The position numbers and the translations under genes are program-made. This document shows positions 1-7,487 of a DNA stretch of 24,734 nt, piece after piece. The stretch is from a virus. The notes under the pieces were generated by a model. That model saw only the letters and a list, made by a program, of their open reading frames with translations, was not told the origin of the DNA and ran no database searches. The stretch's first letter is position 1. Each line of letters begins with the position of its first letter. The stretch lies in the IMG/VR virus record IMGVR_UViG_3300028550_002813, positions 1 to 24,734 of that record; one strand, given 5' to 3'.

Positions 1-1
1 A

Positions 2-478
2 GGTCTAGTGTGGAACGAGGTTAGTAGGCGCTATGTAGACAGTGAACCTGAGTTCTATTCTCCTACAGCGTGGCGTGGTAGACCAGACGGCAGTATCAAA
101 CAGGGAAGCGGTGGTATAGTTGATCTATCAAGCTGGCATGGTACAGAGTTAGGCGCTCTGTTAAGGCAGGAAGACGGTGATGATAGAGATACATGGTCTT
201 TAGATGGCGAGGTAGAAGAGATAGGAGCCTATGTTCTAGAGCTATACAAGAAGCTTCTAGCGGCAGGTGTTGCACCAGAGCAAGCACGTATAGTCCTGCC
301 CCAATCTACTATGACTGAATGGGTATGGTCAGGTAGCCTAGTAGCCTTTGCTCGTATTGTTAAGCAGAGAATGCATGAAGGCGCACAGGAAGAGGCCAAA
401 GAACTAGCACTGCTTATTAAAGATGAGATAGATAGTGTTACTGAACTAGAAACTAGCTGGCTTGCTTTACTTAAGTAA
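2..478 (+). CDS. thyX: Flavin-dependent thymidylate synthase ThyX, C-terminal part (cut by window edge)
   Basis: ThyX makes dTMP from dUMP, using FAD and methylene-tetrahydrofolate. The frame is open from base 2, so the true start lies to the left; the GTG at 8 is internal. The segment WNEVSRRY (11-34) matches the C-terminal half of the family signature RHRx7S, with the motif serine in NEVS. The distal part has the family's second conserved block: RIVLP, then SLVAFARIVKQR, then AQEEAKELA, where the Arg and the AQxE pattern are usual for nucleotide binding. About 157 residues are visible, against roughly 220-250 for a full enzyme, so the N-terminal FAD-binding part is missing only because of the window. 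A 39-bp gap separates it from the next gene. With the class II reductase downstream it supplies dNTPs for replication. The assignment rests on motifs I can see. Confidence 0.9.
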   Translation, partial: GLVWNEVSRRYVDSEPEFYSPTAWRGRPDGSIKQGSGGIVDLSSWHGTELGALLRQEDGDDRDTWSLDGEVEEIGAYVLELYKKLLAAGVAPEQARIVLPQSTMTEWVWSGSLVAFARIVKQRMHEGAQEEAKELALLIKDEIDSVTELETSWLALLK

Positions 479-517
479 CGTGGTAAACTTTATCAAAGAC
501 TTTAATGGAGAAGTATA

Positions 518-742
518 ATGATAAGCGATAACTCAGTCTTATTTTACGAGGCGGTTGATGATGCATGGGCTTATGCTTTTGTTATGAGTCTTGGTACACG
601 TATGCCTGAAGGGGCAGTGAAATTAAAGTTCATTAACTTTCTTAAAATGAGAATGGTTGAAGTACAAGGAGAACTATCAACTGACCTAGACGATATAATT
701 AGTTTTATCCCTGACTTCATAGAACATTTAGGAGGATCATAA
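518..742 (+). CDS. Hypothetical protein, 74 aa
   Basis: I do not recognise this small protein. It starts at ATG 518 after a purine-rich ribosome site (TGGAGAAG) about 5 bases upstream. The sequence is mildly acidic with no Cys and no signal peptide. Hydrophobic residues recur in a helical pattern (FVMSLG, FINFLKMRMVEV, IISFIPDFI), so a compact, mostly helical cytosolic protein is likely. Its stop overlaps the next start (TAATG), which argues that both are translated from one message. By position between thyX and the ssDNA-binding protein it belongs to the early/replication block. Function unknown. Confidence 0.7.
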   Translation: MISDNSVLFYEAVDDAWAYAFVMSLGTRMPEGAVKLKFINFLKMRMVEVQGELSTDLDDIISFIPDFIEHLGGS

Positions 743-948
743 TGGAAGGCAGAACTTTAAGGGTATCTAAGAAAGATTTCTTTGCATTCAAGTTACAACA
801 TGAGACGTTGATGTACGTTGATAAAATACTTATCAAGCTACATGCTGTTGAAGAAGACGGTACTTATGTGATAAGCTTTGGTGAAGGTATCTCTGAAGAT
901 GCCTACGAATTATTTGACAATTTCATGTTGAATAAAGAAGTAGAGTAA
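742..948 (+). CDS. Hypothetical protein, 68 aa
   Basis: Small unknown protein whose ATG shares one base with the preceding stop (TAATG). A good ribosome site, GGAGG, sits at 731-735 within the upstream gene, which supports this start. The order of basic residues (KKDFFAFK), a KILIKLHAV strand-like stretch and an acidic C-terminus (SEDAYELFDNFMLNKEVE) suggests a small alpha/beta protein. No Cys and no membrane segment. It is followed by a 49-bp gap, one of the larger gaps in the + strand block, before the ssDNA-binding protein gene. No family recognised. Confidence 0.7.
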   Translation: MEGRTLRVSKKDFFAFKLQHETLMYVDKILIKLHAVEEDGTYVISFGEGISEDAYELFDNFMLNKEVE

Positions 949-997
949 AAAGTAATACAACACAAACAACCTTTATAATTAAATTATTGGAGAACAA

Positions 998-1474
998 ATG
1001 AAAAATATAGATGGAATACCACAGATCGTTGAAGGCATCGCTTACTATGCACATGTAGGTAAGCCTGTCGCTGACTATACTGAGAAGCAAACGCCCGGTG
1101 CTGGTAAGTACGGATGGGAACTTAACTTAGCGGTAAGTGATGAGACTTTTAACAAGTTTCAGAACGCTGGATTCAATGTAGGTCTACGTCCTGCTGGTCG
1201 TACCAAGTACACTGAAGATAACGTGATTACTTTTTACAAGTATCACCTTAACTACAACGGTACTGAGAACCTTGCACCTATTGTGGTTGACTCAGAAAAG
1301 AACCCATTCACTGATATGATTGGTAATGGTTCTAGGGTAGCAGTACAGTGGTCGCCTATGTCTTACGCTAAAGGTAAGTACAAGCGTCCTATCGTTAACG
1401 CTGTTCAAGTCTTAGATCTAATAGAGACAGGGCCAGCTACAGTAGAATTTACAGAAGATGAGGTGGCATTTTAA
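998..1474 (+). CDS. Probable ssDNA-binding protein (T7 gp2.5-like role)
   Basis: Probably coats single-stranded DNA at the fork and recruits the polymerase and helicase. What I see: a 158-residue, beta-rich sequence with scattered aromatics and basic residues (KYGWELNLAV, VITFYKYHLNYNG, RVAVQWSPM) compatible with an OB-fold, ending in an acidic tail with a terminal phenylalanine (EFTEDEVAF). T7 gp2.5 also ends in an acidic tail with terminal Phe that contacts gp5 and gp4; that protein is longer (232 aa). The gene sits just ahead of the primase/helicase, which fits. The start at 998 follows TTGGAGAAC. Its stop overlaps the next ATG (TAATG). The assignment is inference from tail, fold pattern and context, not a strict motif. 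Confidence 0.6.
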   Translation: MKNIDGIPQIVEGIAYYAHVGKPVADYTEKQTPGAGKYGWELNLAVSDETFNKFQNAGFNVGLRPAGRTKYTEDNVITFYKYHLNYNGTENLAPIVVDSEKNPFTDMIGNGSRVAVQWSPMSYAKGKYKRPIVNAVQVLDLIETGPATVEFTEDEVAF

Positions 1475-1710
1475 TGGCTAACTATACTTATAAACTTGGT
1501 GAAGATATCCATGATGCAGATCTTTTCAGCCCTGAAGGTAAAGCAGCGTATGACTACGTTGCTGAAGTTGAGGCTGAGATACTGGTGCTAAGGAAAAAGG
1601 TTGATATCCTTTCAGCTGCATCCAAAACGTTTCATGAGTTCATTCAGGAGAACATAGATGAGACATCCTTGTTACCTGAGGCAGAGGTAGAAGAAACAAC
1701 AGAGGAATAA
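1474..1710 (+). CDS. Hypothetical acidic protein, 78 aa
   Basis: Starts on the last base of the ssDNA-binding gene's stop codon (TAATG) and ends 4 bases before the primase/helicase start, so it is very likely co-translated. The middle (AEVEAEILVLRKKVDILSAASKTF) has heptad-like hydrophobic spacing, consistent with a short coiled coil. The C-terminus is strongly acidic (EAEVEETTEE). No Cys and no membrane segment. Its location between replisome genes suggests a replication accessory, but I do not recognise a family and do not assign one. Confidence 0.7.
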   Translation: MANYTYKLGEDIHDADLFSPEGKAAYDYVAEVEAEILVLRKKVDILSAASKTFHEFIQENIDETSLLPEAEVEETTEE

Positions 1711-1714
1711 ACTG

Positions 1715-3406
1715 ATGGCATTCGTACTAACACATCAGCCGTGTACCGAGTGCAATAGCAGTGACGCTCTCTCAGTCAACGAGGATGGGAGCGCGTTCTG
1801 TTTTTCACATGGCGCATGGTTAAAAGACACAAACAATCCACACAAAAATGGAAGTTCACAGATGCAAGAAGTACCTAACCTAAACAGAAACAAACCACGA
1901 GAACCCGTATCATTTGCAGATGAGGGGCAGTACGCTGCTCTACGTGATAGACAGATATCACTAGAGACTGCAAAGAAGTTCGGAGTTAAAGTAACCTTTG
2001 ATCAAGCAGGAGATATCAAGAAGCATATCTACCCTTACTATGATAGTAACGAAGTTGTAGCAAACAAGACACGGTTTGTAGATAACAAGAGTTTCTTCTG
2101 GTCAGGCGAGAATAAGAAAGCACCTCTCTTCGGACAGAACTTATTTAAAGAAGGAGGTAAGTACATAACCATTACTGAAGGAGAGTGTGATGCAATGGCT
2201 GCTTACGAACTCCTTGGATCTAAGTGGCCTGTCGTCAGTATTAAGTCAGGCGCTCAGAGTGCAGAGAGAGATGTCAAAGATAACCTTGAGTACATAGAGA
2301 GCTTTGAGAATGTTATCATTGCCTTTGACGCAGACACGCATGGCAGAGAAGCAGCACGTAAGGTAGCACGTATCCTTAAGCCTAGTAAGTCTAAGATACT
2401 CACACTTCCTGAAGGTTTCAAAGACCCAAACGACATGCTGAAGGGTAACCAACATGCTCAGTTTGTTCGTTGCTTCTGGGACGCTAAGACCTATACACCT
2501 TCCGGTGTTATGAATGTATCTGAGAACCGTGACAAGTATAAGAACAGAGAGAAGAAACCTTCTATCCCTTTCCCATGGCAAGGCTTGAACGATAAGCTAG
2601 AAGGTATGCATCAGGGTGAGCTTATTACTATAACGGGTGGTACTGGTCTTGGTAAATCATCTGTTACTAGAGAGCTAGAGCATTGGCTTATCAAGCAGAC
2701 AGGCGATAACGTAGGAGTCATTGCTCTTGAAGAGGATTGGAGAAGAACGATTGACGGTATCTTATCTATCGAGGCTAATGCAAAGCTTCACATTGATAGG
2801 ATCAGAGAGCAGTTTACTGATCAAGAGTTAGATGATTTCTTTGATGTTCTTTACGATGGCGAGAACAGGAACAGGGTATGGGTACATGCTCATCACGGAG
2901 CCAATGACATCGATGCAATCTTTAGCAAGCTCCGCTTCATGATAGTAGGCTGTGACTGTAAGTGGGTTGTTGTTGATCACCTTCACATGCTTGTATCAAC
3001 CAGTGCTGACGGAGATGAGAGACGAACGATTGACGCTATCATGCACCGCCTTAGAACCTTAGTAGCAGAGACAGGTGTATGTCTTATACTAGTATCTCAC
3101 TTACGTAGGATCGACGGTAACAAAGGACATGAGAACGGTATCGAGACAGGTCTTAATCATCTCAGAGGTAGTCAGTCTATCGCTCAGCTATCCGATTGTG
3201 TTCTTAGTTTGGAGCGTAACCAACAGTCTACAGATGCTGTTGAAGCTTCTACCACCAAGGTACGCATACTCAAGTCTAGGTACACAGGAGACGTAGGACT
3301 AGCTACTCACTTGCTATATGATAATGACACGGGTAGGCTTGCTGAGATTGCAACAGATGACATCACTAATAACAGTGAAGAAGATATAGTACTGGGGTTT
3401 GAATAA
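1715..3406 (+). CDS. Primase/helicase, T7 gp4-like (zinc finger + TOPRIM + DnaB-type helicase)
   Basis: Bifunctional replication enzyme: it makes RNA primers and unwinds DNA ahead of the polymerase. At 563 aa it is close to T7 gp4 (566). An N-terminal zinc site is formed by C10, C13, C29 and H32. T7 gp4 uses four cysteines, so the fourth ligand here would be His. The TOPRIM domain shows ITEGECD (E155) and IIAFDADTHGR (D205, D207), the metal-binding acidic residues. The RecA/DnaB-like helicase has Walker A GGTGLGKSS (K314), then VIALEED, Walker B-like WVVVDHLHM (D421), LILVSHLRR and the conserved block LRGSQSIAQLSD. The C-terminus is acidic (NSEEDIVLGFE). The gene ends on the first base of the polymerase ATG (TAATG). 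Identification is firm. Confidence 0.96.
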   Translation: MAFVLTHQPCTECNSSDALSVNEDGSAFCFSHGAWLKDTNNPHKNGSSQMQEVPNLNRNKPREPVSFADEGQYAALRDRQISLETAKKFGVKVTFDQAGDIKKHIYPYYDSNEVVANKTRFVDNKSFFWSGENKKAPLFGQNLFKEGGKYITITEGECDAMAAYELLGSKWPVVSIKSGAQSAERDVKDNLEYIESFENVIIAFDADTHGREAARKVARILKPSKSKILTLPEGFKDPNDMLKGNQHAQFVRCFWDAKTYTPSGVMNVSENRDKYKNREKKPSIPFPWQGLNDKLEGMHQGELITITGGTGLGKSSVTRELEHWLIKQTGDNVGVIALEEDWRRTIDGILSIEANAKLHIDRIREQFTDQELDDFFDVLYDGENRNRVWVHAHHGANDIDAIFSKLRFMIVGCDCKWVVVDHLHMLVSTSADGDERRTIDAIMHRLRTLVAETGVCLILVSHLRRIDGNKGHENGIETGLNHLRGSQSIAQLSDCVLSLERNQQSTDAVEASTTKVRILKSRYTGDVGLATHLLYDNDTGRLAEIATDDITNNSEEDIVLGFE

Positions 3407-5214
3407 TGAGTAGACTTGTATTCGACATAGAGACAGACGGGCTTGATGCAACAAAGATATGGTGTATTGTTGCTCAAGATGTAGATTCTAAAACAGTATA
3501 TAGCTACGGGCCTAATCAATTAGATGAGGCATATGAACTGCTAGACAATGCAGACTCTTTAGTAGGGCATAACATAATAGGGTTTGATATCCCTGTTGTA
3601 AGGCGTGTTATGAATAAGCCTACCTTTGCTACAGATAAGACTCTGATAGACACGCTTGTTTTGTCACGCCTCTTCAACCCTGTAAGAGATGGGGGGCATA
3701 GCCTAGCACAGTGGGGGCATGATCTTGGTTTCAATAAGATGGACTTCAAAGAGTTTGAGGCTTATACAGCAGAGATGCTGGAGTATTGCATAAGAGATGT
3801 AGAGCTTAACACTCAGGTATACTTTGCTTTAAGAGAGAAGAGTAAAGGATTCTCACCTGACTCAGTTAAGCTAGAGCATGGTGTAGCAGGTATCATGAAA
3901 GAGCAGGAGTCTTACGGCTTTTACTTTGATGATCGTAAAGCAGAGATACTACTAGCAGAGATACGGGAACGTATGACAGTGGTTGAGAAAGAAACTAAAG
4001 AAGTATTCCTTCCTAAAGTTGTTAAACAGAAACTGTATCCACGCTTCACTAAGACAGGATCAATCTCTAAGCTTGCTGAGTCTGGTACTTCTTATGATCT
4101 TAGAAGAGAGTTCAAAGAGAAAGAAGCGGGGGCAATACCTGCTGTAAGGTTAACGGAAGAAGAGCATAGTCTTTTCTCTGAGAAGAACCACGATGTTCCT
4201 CTTCATATAACACGTACTACCTGTATCGAACTTAACCTTGGTTCACGTAAACAGATAGGTGAGTACCTACAGGACTTTGGCTGGGTTCCTACTGAGCTTA
4301 CCCCTAATGGTAGACCTGTTATAAACGAGAAGACACTTAGCCTTATCAAAGACATCCCTCAAGCAGAGTTAATTAAAGAGTTCTTCCTGCTACAGAAGAG
4401 AGAAGGACAGATTAAATCATGGCTTGAGAAGCAAGCTGACGACAGTAGAGTACATGGGTTCGTCATACCTAATGGTACTATCACAGGGCGCATGTCTCAC
4501 CGTAACCCTAACCTAGCGCAGGTTCCTAACTCAGGTTCTAAGTATGGTGAAGAGTGTCGATCTTGTTGGACTGTACCTCAAGGCAAGAAGCTGGTAGGTA
4601 TAGATGCTTCAGGTCTAGAACTAAGAATGCTTGCTCACTATATGGACGACAAGGAGTATACTAATGAAATCCTTAACGGAGATATTCACACCACTAATCA
4701 AAAACTTGCAGGACTTGAATCAAGAAATCAGGCTAAGACATTCATCTATGCGCTTCTATACGGAGCAGGAGATGCTAAGCTTGGAGAAGTGGCTGGAGGA
4801 GGTAAGGCTGCGGGAGAAAGACTTAGAAAATCTTTCTTTGATAATCTCCCATCATTCGCAAAGCTTAAGAGAAGAGTTGAAGCAGCGTGTGAAAAAGGAT
4901 ATCTCAAAGGATTAGATGGACGTAAGCTTACAGTACGTAGTGAGCATAGTGCATTGAATACTCTGCTACAATCAGCAGGAGCTATAGTAATGAAGCAAGC
5001 TCTTGTTATACTAGATGAAAAGATAAAGCATTTAGATGCTCACTTCGTTGCTAATGTACATGACGAGTGGCAGATAGAGGTAAGAGAAGATCAGGCTGAA
5101 GAGGTTGGTAAGCTAGGAGTTCAGTCTATAATTGAAGCTGGTGAAGTTCTTAAACTAAGCTGTCCACTTGACGGGGAGCATAAGGTAGGAGAAAACTGGA
5201 GTGAAACGCACTGA
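3406..5214 (+). CDS. Family A DNA polymerase, T7 gp5-like, with 3'-5' exonuclease
   Basis: Replicative polymerase with proofreading, 602 aa (T7 gp5 is 704). Exonuclease motifs: FDIETDG (D7, E9), VGHNIIGFD and YCIRDVELN (D131). Polymerase motif A is GIDASGLELRMLAHYM (D400). Motif B is RNQAKTFIYALLYGAG (R440, K444, Y448, Y452). Motif C is NVHDEWQIEV (D553, E554). Other T7-like blocks are NGDIHTTNQ, LDGRKLTVRS and ALNTLLQSAGA. Y448 aligns with E. coli Pol I position 762 (Phe there, Tyr526 in T7). Residues about 200-285 form a loop-rich stretch where T7 gp5 carries its thioredoxin-binding loop; whether this one binds thioredoxin cannot be told. The C-terminus (LDGEHKVGENW) matches the natural T7 end, so the HNH gene overlapping its last 14 bases has not truncated it. 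Confidence 0.96.
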   Translation: MSRLVFDIETDGLDATKIWCIVAQDVDSKTVYSYGPNQLDEAYELLDNADSLVGHNIIGFDIPVVRRVMNKPTFATDKTLIDTLVLSRLFNPVRDGGHSLAQWGHDLGFNKMDFKEFEAYTAEMLEYCIRDVELNTQVYFALREKSKGFSPDSVKLEHGVAGIMKEQESYGFYFDDRKAEILLAEIRERMTVVEKETKEVFLPKVVKQKLYPRFTKTGSISKLAESGTSYDLRREFKEKEAGAIPAVRLTEEEHSLFSEKNHDVPLHITRTTCIELNLGSRKQIGEYLQDFGWVPTELTPNGRPVINEKTLSLIKDIPQAELIKEFFLLQKREGQIKSWLEKQADDSRVHGFVIPNGTITGRMSHRNPNLAQVPNSGSKYGEECRSCWTVPQGKKLVGIDASGLELRMLAHYMDDKEYTNEILNGDIHTTNQKLAGLESRNQAKTFIYALLYGAGDAKLGEVAGGGKAAGERLRKSFFDNLPSFAKLKRRVEAACEKGYLKGLDGRKLTVRSEHSALNTLLQSAGAIVMKQALVILDEKIKHLDAHFVANVHDEWQIEVREDQAEEVGKLGVQSIIEAGEVLKLSCPLDGEHKVGENWSETH

Positions 5215-5842
5215 TCAAGAAAAACGTGAAAGAAAGAAGGCTTATGATAAGAATTACAGAGACGAGCATAAAGAAAAAATGTCAGCCTATCAGAAGGTGT
5301 GGTACGAAGAAAATAAAGAACAAGCTAAGGTTAATTCGAGGGCTTACTACGTAGCAAATAAAGAAAAAGTAAAGGCTAAAGCGAAGGCTTGGCAATTAGC
5401 GAATAAAGAAAAATCAAGAGCCTACCGTAAGGTTCGGTACGAAAAAAATAAAAAACAAGCAAAGGCTAAAGCGAAGGCTTGGTGGTTAGCAAATAAAGAA
5501 AAAGCAGCGGCTACCTCAAAGGCTTGGAGCTTAGCAAATAAAGAAAAAGTAAAGGCTTATTGGAGGGCTTGGTACGAAAAAAACCCCGGTAAGGTAGCCG
5601 AACACACCGTCAAACGTAGAGCCGCTAAATTACATCGTACAGTTTCTTGGTCAAATAAAAAGCTGATTGCACAGGTATACAAACAAGCTAAAGAGTTGAC
5701 TATAGAGACAGGTGAATCTTACCATGTGGATCATATCATCCCTCTTCAAGGTAAGCTTGTATCAGGACTTCATGTAGAAACAAACCTTCAAATTCTATTA
5801 GCACACGATAACATTTCTAAATCAAACAAGTTTCAGCCATAG
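5201..5842 (+). CDS. HNH homing-type endonuclease with Lys-rich repeat N-terminus
   Basis: Free-standing HNH nuclease, 213 aa. The catalytic module is at the C-terminus: YHVDHIIPLQG (residues 174-184, D177-H178), then N195 in TNLQILL, and N204, K207 and N209 in DNISKSNKF. This is the usual HNH layout for small phage and bacterial homing enzymes. Residues 19-138 are eight 15-residue repeats rich in Lys, Ala, Glu and Trp/Tyr, probably a helical, positively charged DNA-contacting arm. The start is GTG 5201 inside the end of the polymerase gene, chosen because TAGGAG lies about 11 bases upstream and no ATG fits. A selfish or homing role is inferred from family and position. It is followed by a second, unrelated endonuclease gene. 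Confidence 0.87.
   Translation: MKRTDQEKRERKKAYDKNYRDEHKEKMSAYQKVWYEENKEQAKVNSRAYYVANKEKVKAKAKAWQLANKEKSRAYRKVRYEKNKKQAKAKAKAWWLANKEKAAATSKAWSLANKEKVKAYWRAWYEKNPGKVAEHTVKRRAAKLHRTVSWSNKKLIAQVYKQAKELTIETGESYHVDHIIPLQGKLVSGLHVETNLQILLAHDNISKSNKFQP
5255..5614 (+). repeat. Eight tandem 45-bp (15-aa) repeats inside the HNH gene
   Basis: Eight in-frame units of exactly 15 residues cover residues 19-138. Examples are YYVANKEKVKAKAKA, WQLANKEKSRAYRKV, WWLANKEKAAATSKA and WSLANKEKVKAYWRA. The core ANKEK recurs at DNA level (GCAAATAAAGAAAAA near 5354, 5399, 5489 and 5534, all spaced by multiples of 45). Units alternate between an LANKEK type and a YEKNK/YEENK type, which suggests a 90-bp higher-order unit. 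Confidence 0.9.
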
Positions 5843-5855
5843 ACGGAGACAGAGT

Positions 5856-6362
5856 ATGAAACCAATTAACTATCCTTACAGTAGGTATCTAGAGAATAAA
5901 TCTAGGGTTACCATAAAAGGTAATAGGTACAGGCTGGGTAATATTAATCATCCTTATCATTCTATTTACAAGAGTCAGGGAATGTCTGCCGCCTTTGAAG
6001 CGATGGGCTTAACAGTCCTTGAAAACATAAAGACTACCATTGATACTCTCTTTTCAGAAGTACAGGAAGGCGAGGTATACGTCATGACCAACCCTTCTTT
6101 TGGCGGTTGGATCAAGGTTGGCATGGCTATTAACAGTAAAGACAGAGTTAACCAGTTCCAAACTGGCTCACCGCATAGAAACTACAAGCTTGTAAAATCT
6201 TATACAGTTCCAGACAAACGAGAAGCTGAGTTAGAAATACATAGCCTTTTACATGAGAAGTTCATACGTAAGGGTGAGTGGTTTAAATGCTCCTACGAAG
6301 AAGTAGAAACTCTTTTAGAAAATCATTTTAAACTAAGGAACGGATATGAAAGATCTAGATAA
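5856..6362 (+). CDS. GIY-YIG family endonuclease (T5orf172/Mug113-like)
   Basis: A 168-residue protein with a C-terminal GIY-YIG-type nuclease core: VYVMTNPSFGGWIKVGM (VYV at 74-76, IKVG at 86-89), then DRVNQFQTGSPH, then AELEIHSLLHEKF and GEWFKC. This order (short VYV, IKVG, an Arg-containing helix, AExxIH, GEWF) is typical of the T5orf172 branch. The N-terminal 55 residues (RYLENKSRVTIKGNRYRLG) are basic and may bind DNA. It starts 13 bases after the HNH gene behind CGGAGACAGAG and overlaps the next gene's start by 17 bases. It is probably a homing or selfish endonuclease, though some family members act in DNA repair or restriction. Family call is solid; the role is inference. Confidence 0.82.
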   Translation: MKPINYPYSRYLENKSRVTIKGNRYRLGNINHPYHSIYKSQGMSAAFEAMGLTVLENIKTTIDTLFSEVQEGEVYVMTNPSFGGWIKVGMAINSKDRVNQFQTGSPHRNYKLVKSYTVPDKREAELEIHSLLHEKFIRKGEWFKCSYEEVETLLENHFKLRNGYERSR

Positions 6363-7206
6363 TTTAATACCTGATATCTATGCTGTACTTGAAGGGCTTA
6401 ACTCTGACGTAGGCATAGACATACCAGAAGAACTGACAGAAGAGTTTCTTGTTAACATGAGAGAGGCTCTTGACGGTTGGTCAACCCCTCACCTACAGTC
6501 AAAGACTATCCGTATGTCTAACGTAGGTCGTCCTATACGTAGGGTGTGGTATGACATGCAAGATACTCCTGAGACTAAAGAGAAGCTGCATCCTTCTACT
6601 TTCATTAAGTTTTTATATGGGCATCTACTAGAGCAGATTGCGATACTACTGATTAAACTATCAGGACATACTGTAACGGCTATGCAAAAACAAGTAGAGG
6701 TTGATGGTATCAAAGGACACATGGACTGTAAGATAGATGGTGAGGTTGTTGATATTAAGACAGCCTCTAACTTCTCTTTTAAAAAGTTCTCTCAGGGTAC
6801 ACTAGTTAACGATGACCCTTTCGGTTACATGGCTCAGTTAGCTGGCTACGAAGAAGCAGAGGGTACAGAGGATGGTGGTTTCTTTGCTATCAATAAAGAG
6901 ACAGGAGAGATTTGTTTGTTTAGACCGGGACAGCTTTCCAAGCCTAACATCAGAACTAGAATAGCCAGTATCAAAGATAGCCTAGAGAAGGATACACCTC
7001 CTGATATCTGTTACTCTGAACTAGCAGAAGGAAAGAAAGGTAACCTTAGACTAGCTTCTGGATGTGTGTACTGTCCTCACAAAGGTAAGTGCTGGAAAGA
7101 TTCAAACAACGGTGTAGGTCTAAGAGCTTTTAAATACTCTAATGGTGTTAAGTATTTTACAAGGGTTATATCAATGCCAAAAGTACAAGAGGTATACTTA
7201 AAATGA
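6346..7206 (+). CDS. PD-(D/E)XK exonuclease, Cas4/RecB-like
   Basis: Likely a 5'-3' or ssDNA exonuclease taking the place of T7 gp6 in host DNA breakdown and recombination; 286 aa. Nuclease motifs visible: GHMDCKIDG (D127), VVDIKTAS (D136, K138; the D-x-K half of PD-DxK) and QLAGY (Q164, Y168; the RecB-family QxxxY). Near the C-terminus is SGCVYCPHKGKCW with C240, C243 and C249, plus C222 upstream. In Cas4 and AddB, C-x2-C-x5-C is the C-terminal part of a 4Fe-4S site. The N-terminal cysteine of that site in Cas4 is not present at the matching SNVGRPIRRVWY segment; C222 could be the fourth ligand. The ATG lies inside the GIY-YIG gene, preceded by AAGGAACGG. No CRISPR or cas genes are nearby, so a CRISPR role is unlikely. 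Confidence 0.85.
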   Translation: MKDLDNLIPDIYAVLEGLNSDVGIDIPEELTEEFLVNMREALDGWSTPHLQSKTIRMSNVGRPIRRVWYDMQDTPETKEKLHPSTFIKFLYGHLLEQIAILLIKLSGHTVTAMQKQVEVDGIKGHMDCKIDGEVVDIKTASNFSFKKFSQGTLVNDDPFGYMAQLAGYEEAEGTEDGGFFAINKETGEICLFRPGQLSKPNIRTRIASIKDSLEKDTPPDICYSELAEGKKGNLRLASGCVYCPHKGKCWKDSNNGVGLRAFKYSNGVKYFTRVISMPKVQEVYLK

Positions 7207-7487
7207 ATAGACGTTTATCTAAAAGAATTAACAAGAAAGCTTTAGACATCTCTACTGAATGGCTGAAGACTGTTCTGCCTGACTCAGAGATTGAGAAGAT
7301 AACCAAAAAGGATATCACTACCAAGAATCCTTTGTCTGCTAAAAACGGAACAGCTTGGTCAATCCCTTACTCTTATAGGGGATCTAAGGCTTACATCAAG
7401 TTAATTTTAAAAAGAAAGTTAAAAGCTTTAGATGATATTACTATACGTGATATCGAAGACAGAGTTAGAAAGACAAGAAGCTCGTGA
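7203..7487 (+). CDS. Hypothetical basic protein, 94 aa
   Basis: Starts with an ATGA overlap on the exonuclease stop and ends with a GTGA overlap on the next small gene, so it is embedded in the coupled operon. The sequence is strongly basic at both ends (MNRRLSKRINKK and KLILKRKLKAL, then RVRKTRSS) with a central IPYSYRGSKAYIKLIL segment that may be a beta hairpin. No Cys and no membrane helix. Position between an exonuclease and endonuclease I suggests a nucleic-acid-associated accessory, but no known family is recognised. Confidence 0.7.
   Translation: MNRRLSKRINKKALDISTEWLKTVLPDSEIEKITKKDITTKNPLSAKNGTAWSIPYSYRGSKAYIKLILKRKLKALDDITIRDIEDRVRKTRSS

Noticed and set aside
974-979. TATAAT resembling a -10 promoter element ahead of the ssDNA-binding gene
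   Set aside because: No matching -35 at 16-18 bases upstream and no extended -10; in an A/T-rich gap such a match is expected by chance. A TTGACA at 914-919 is too far away.
4631-4915. 94-codon + strand frame inside the polymerase gene
   Set aside because: It lies across polymerase motifs A and B in another frame; the polymerase is clearly the coding frame.
6346-7206. Possible CRISPR adaptation function for the Cas4-like protein
   Set aside because: No cas1, cas2 or repeat array in the window; position in the replication block fits a phage recombination or degradation exonuclease.
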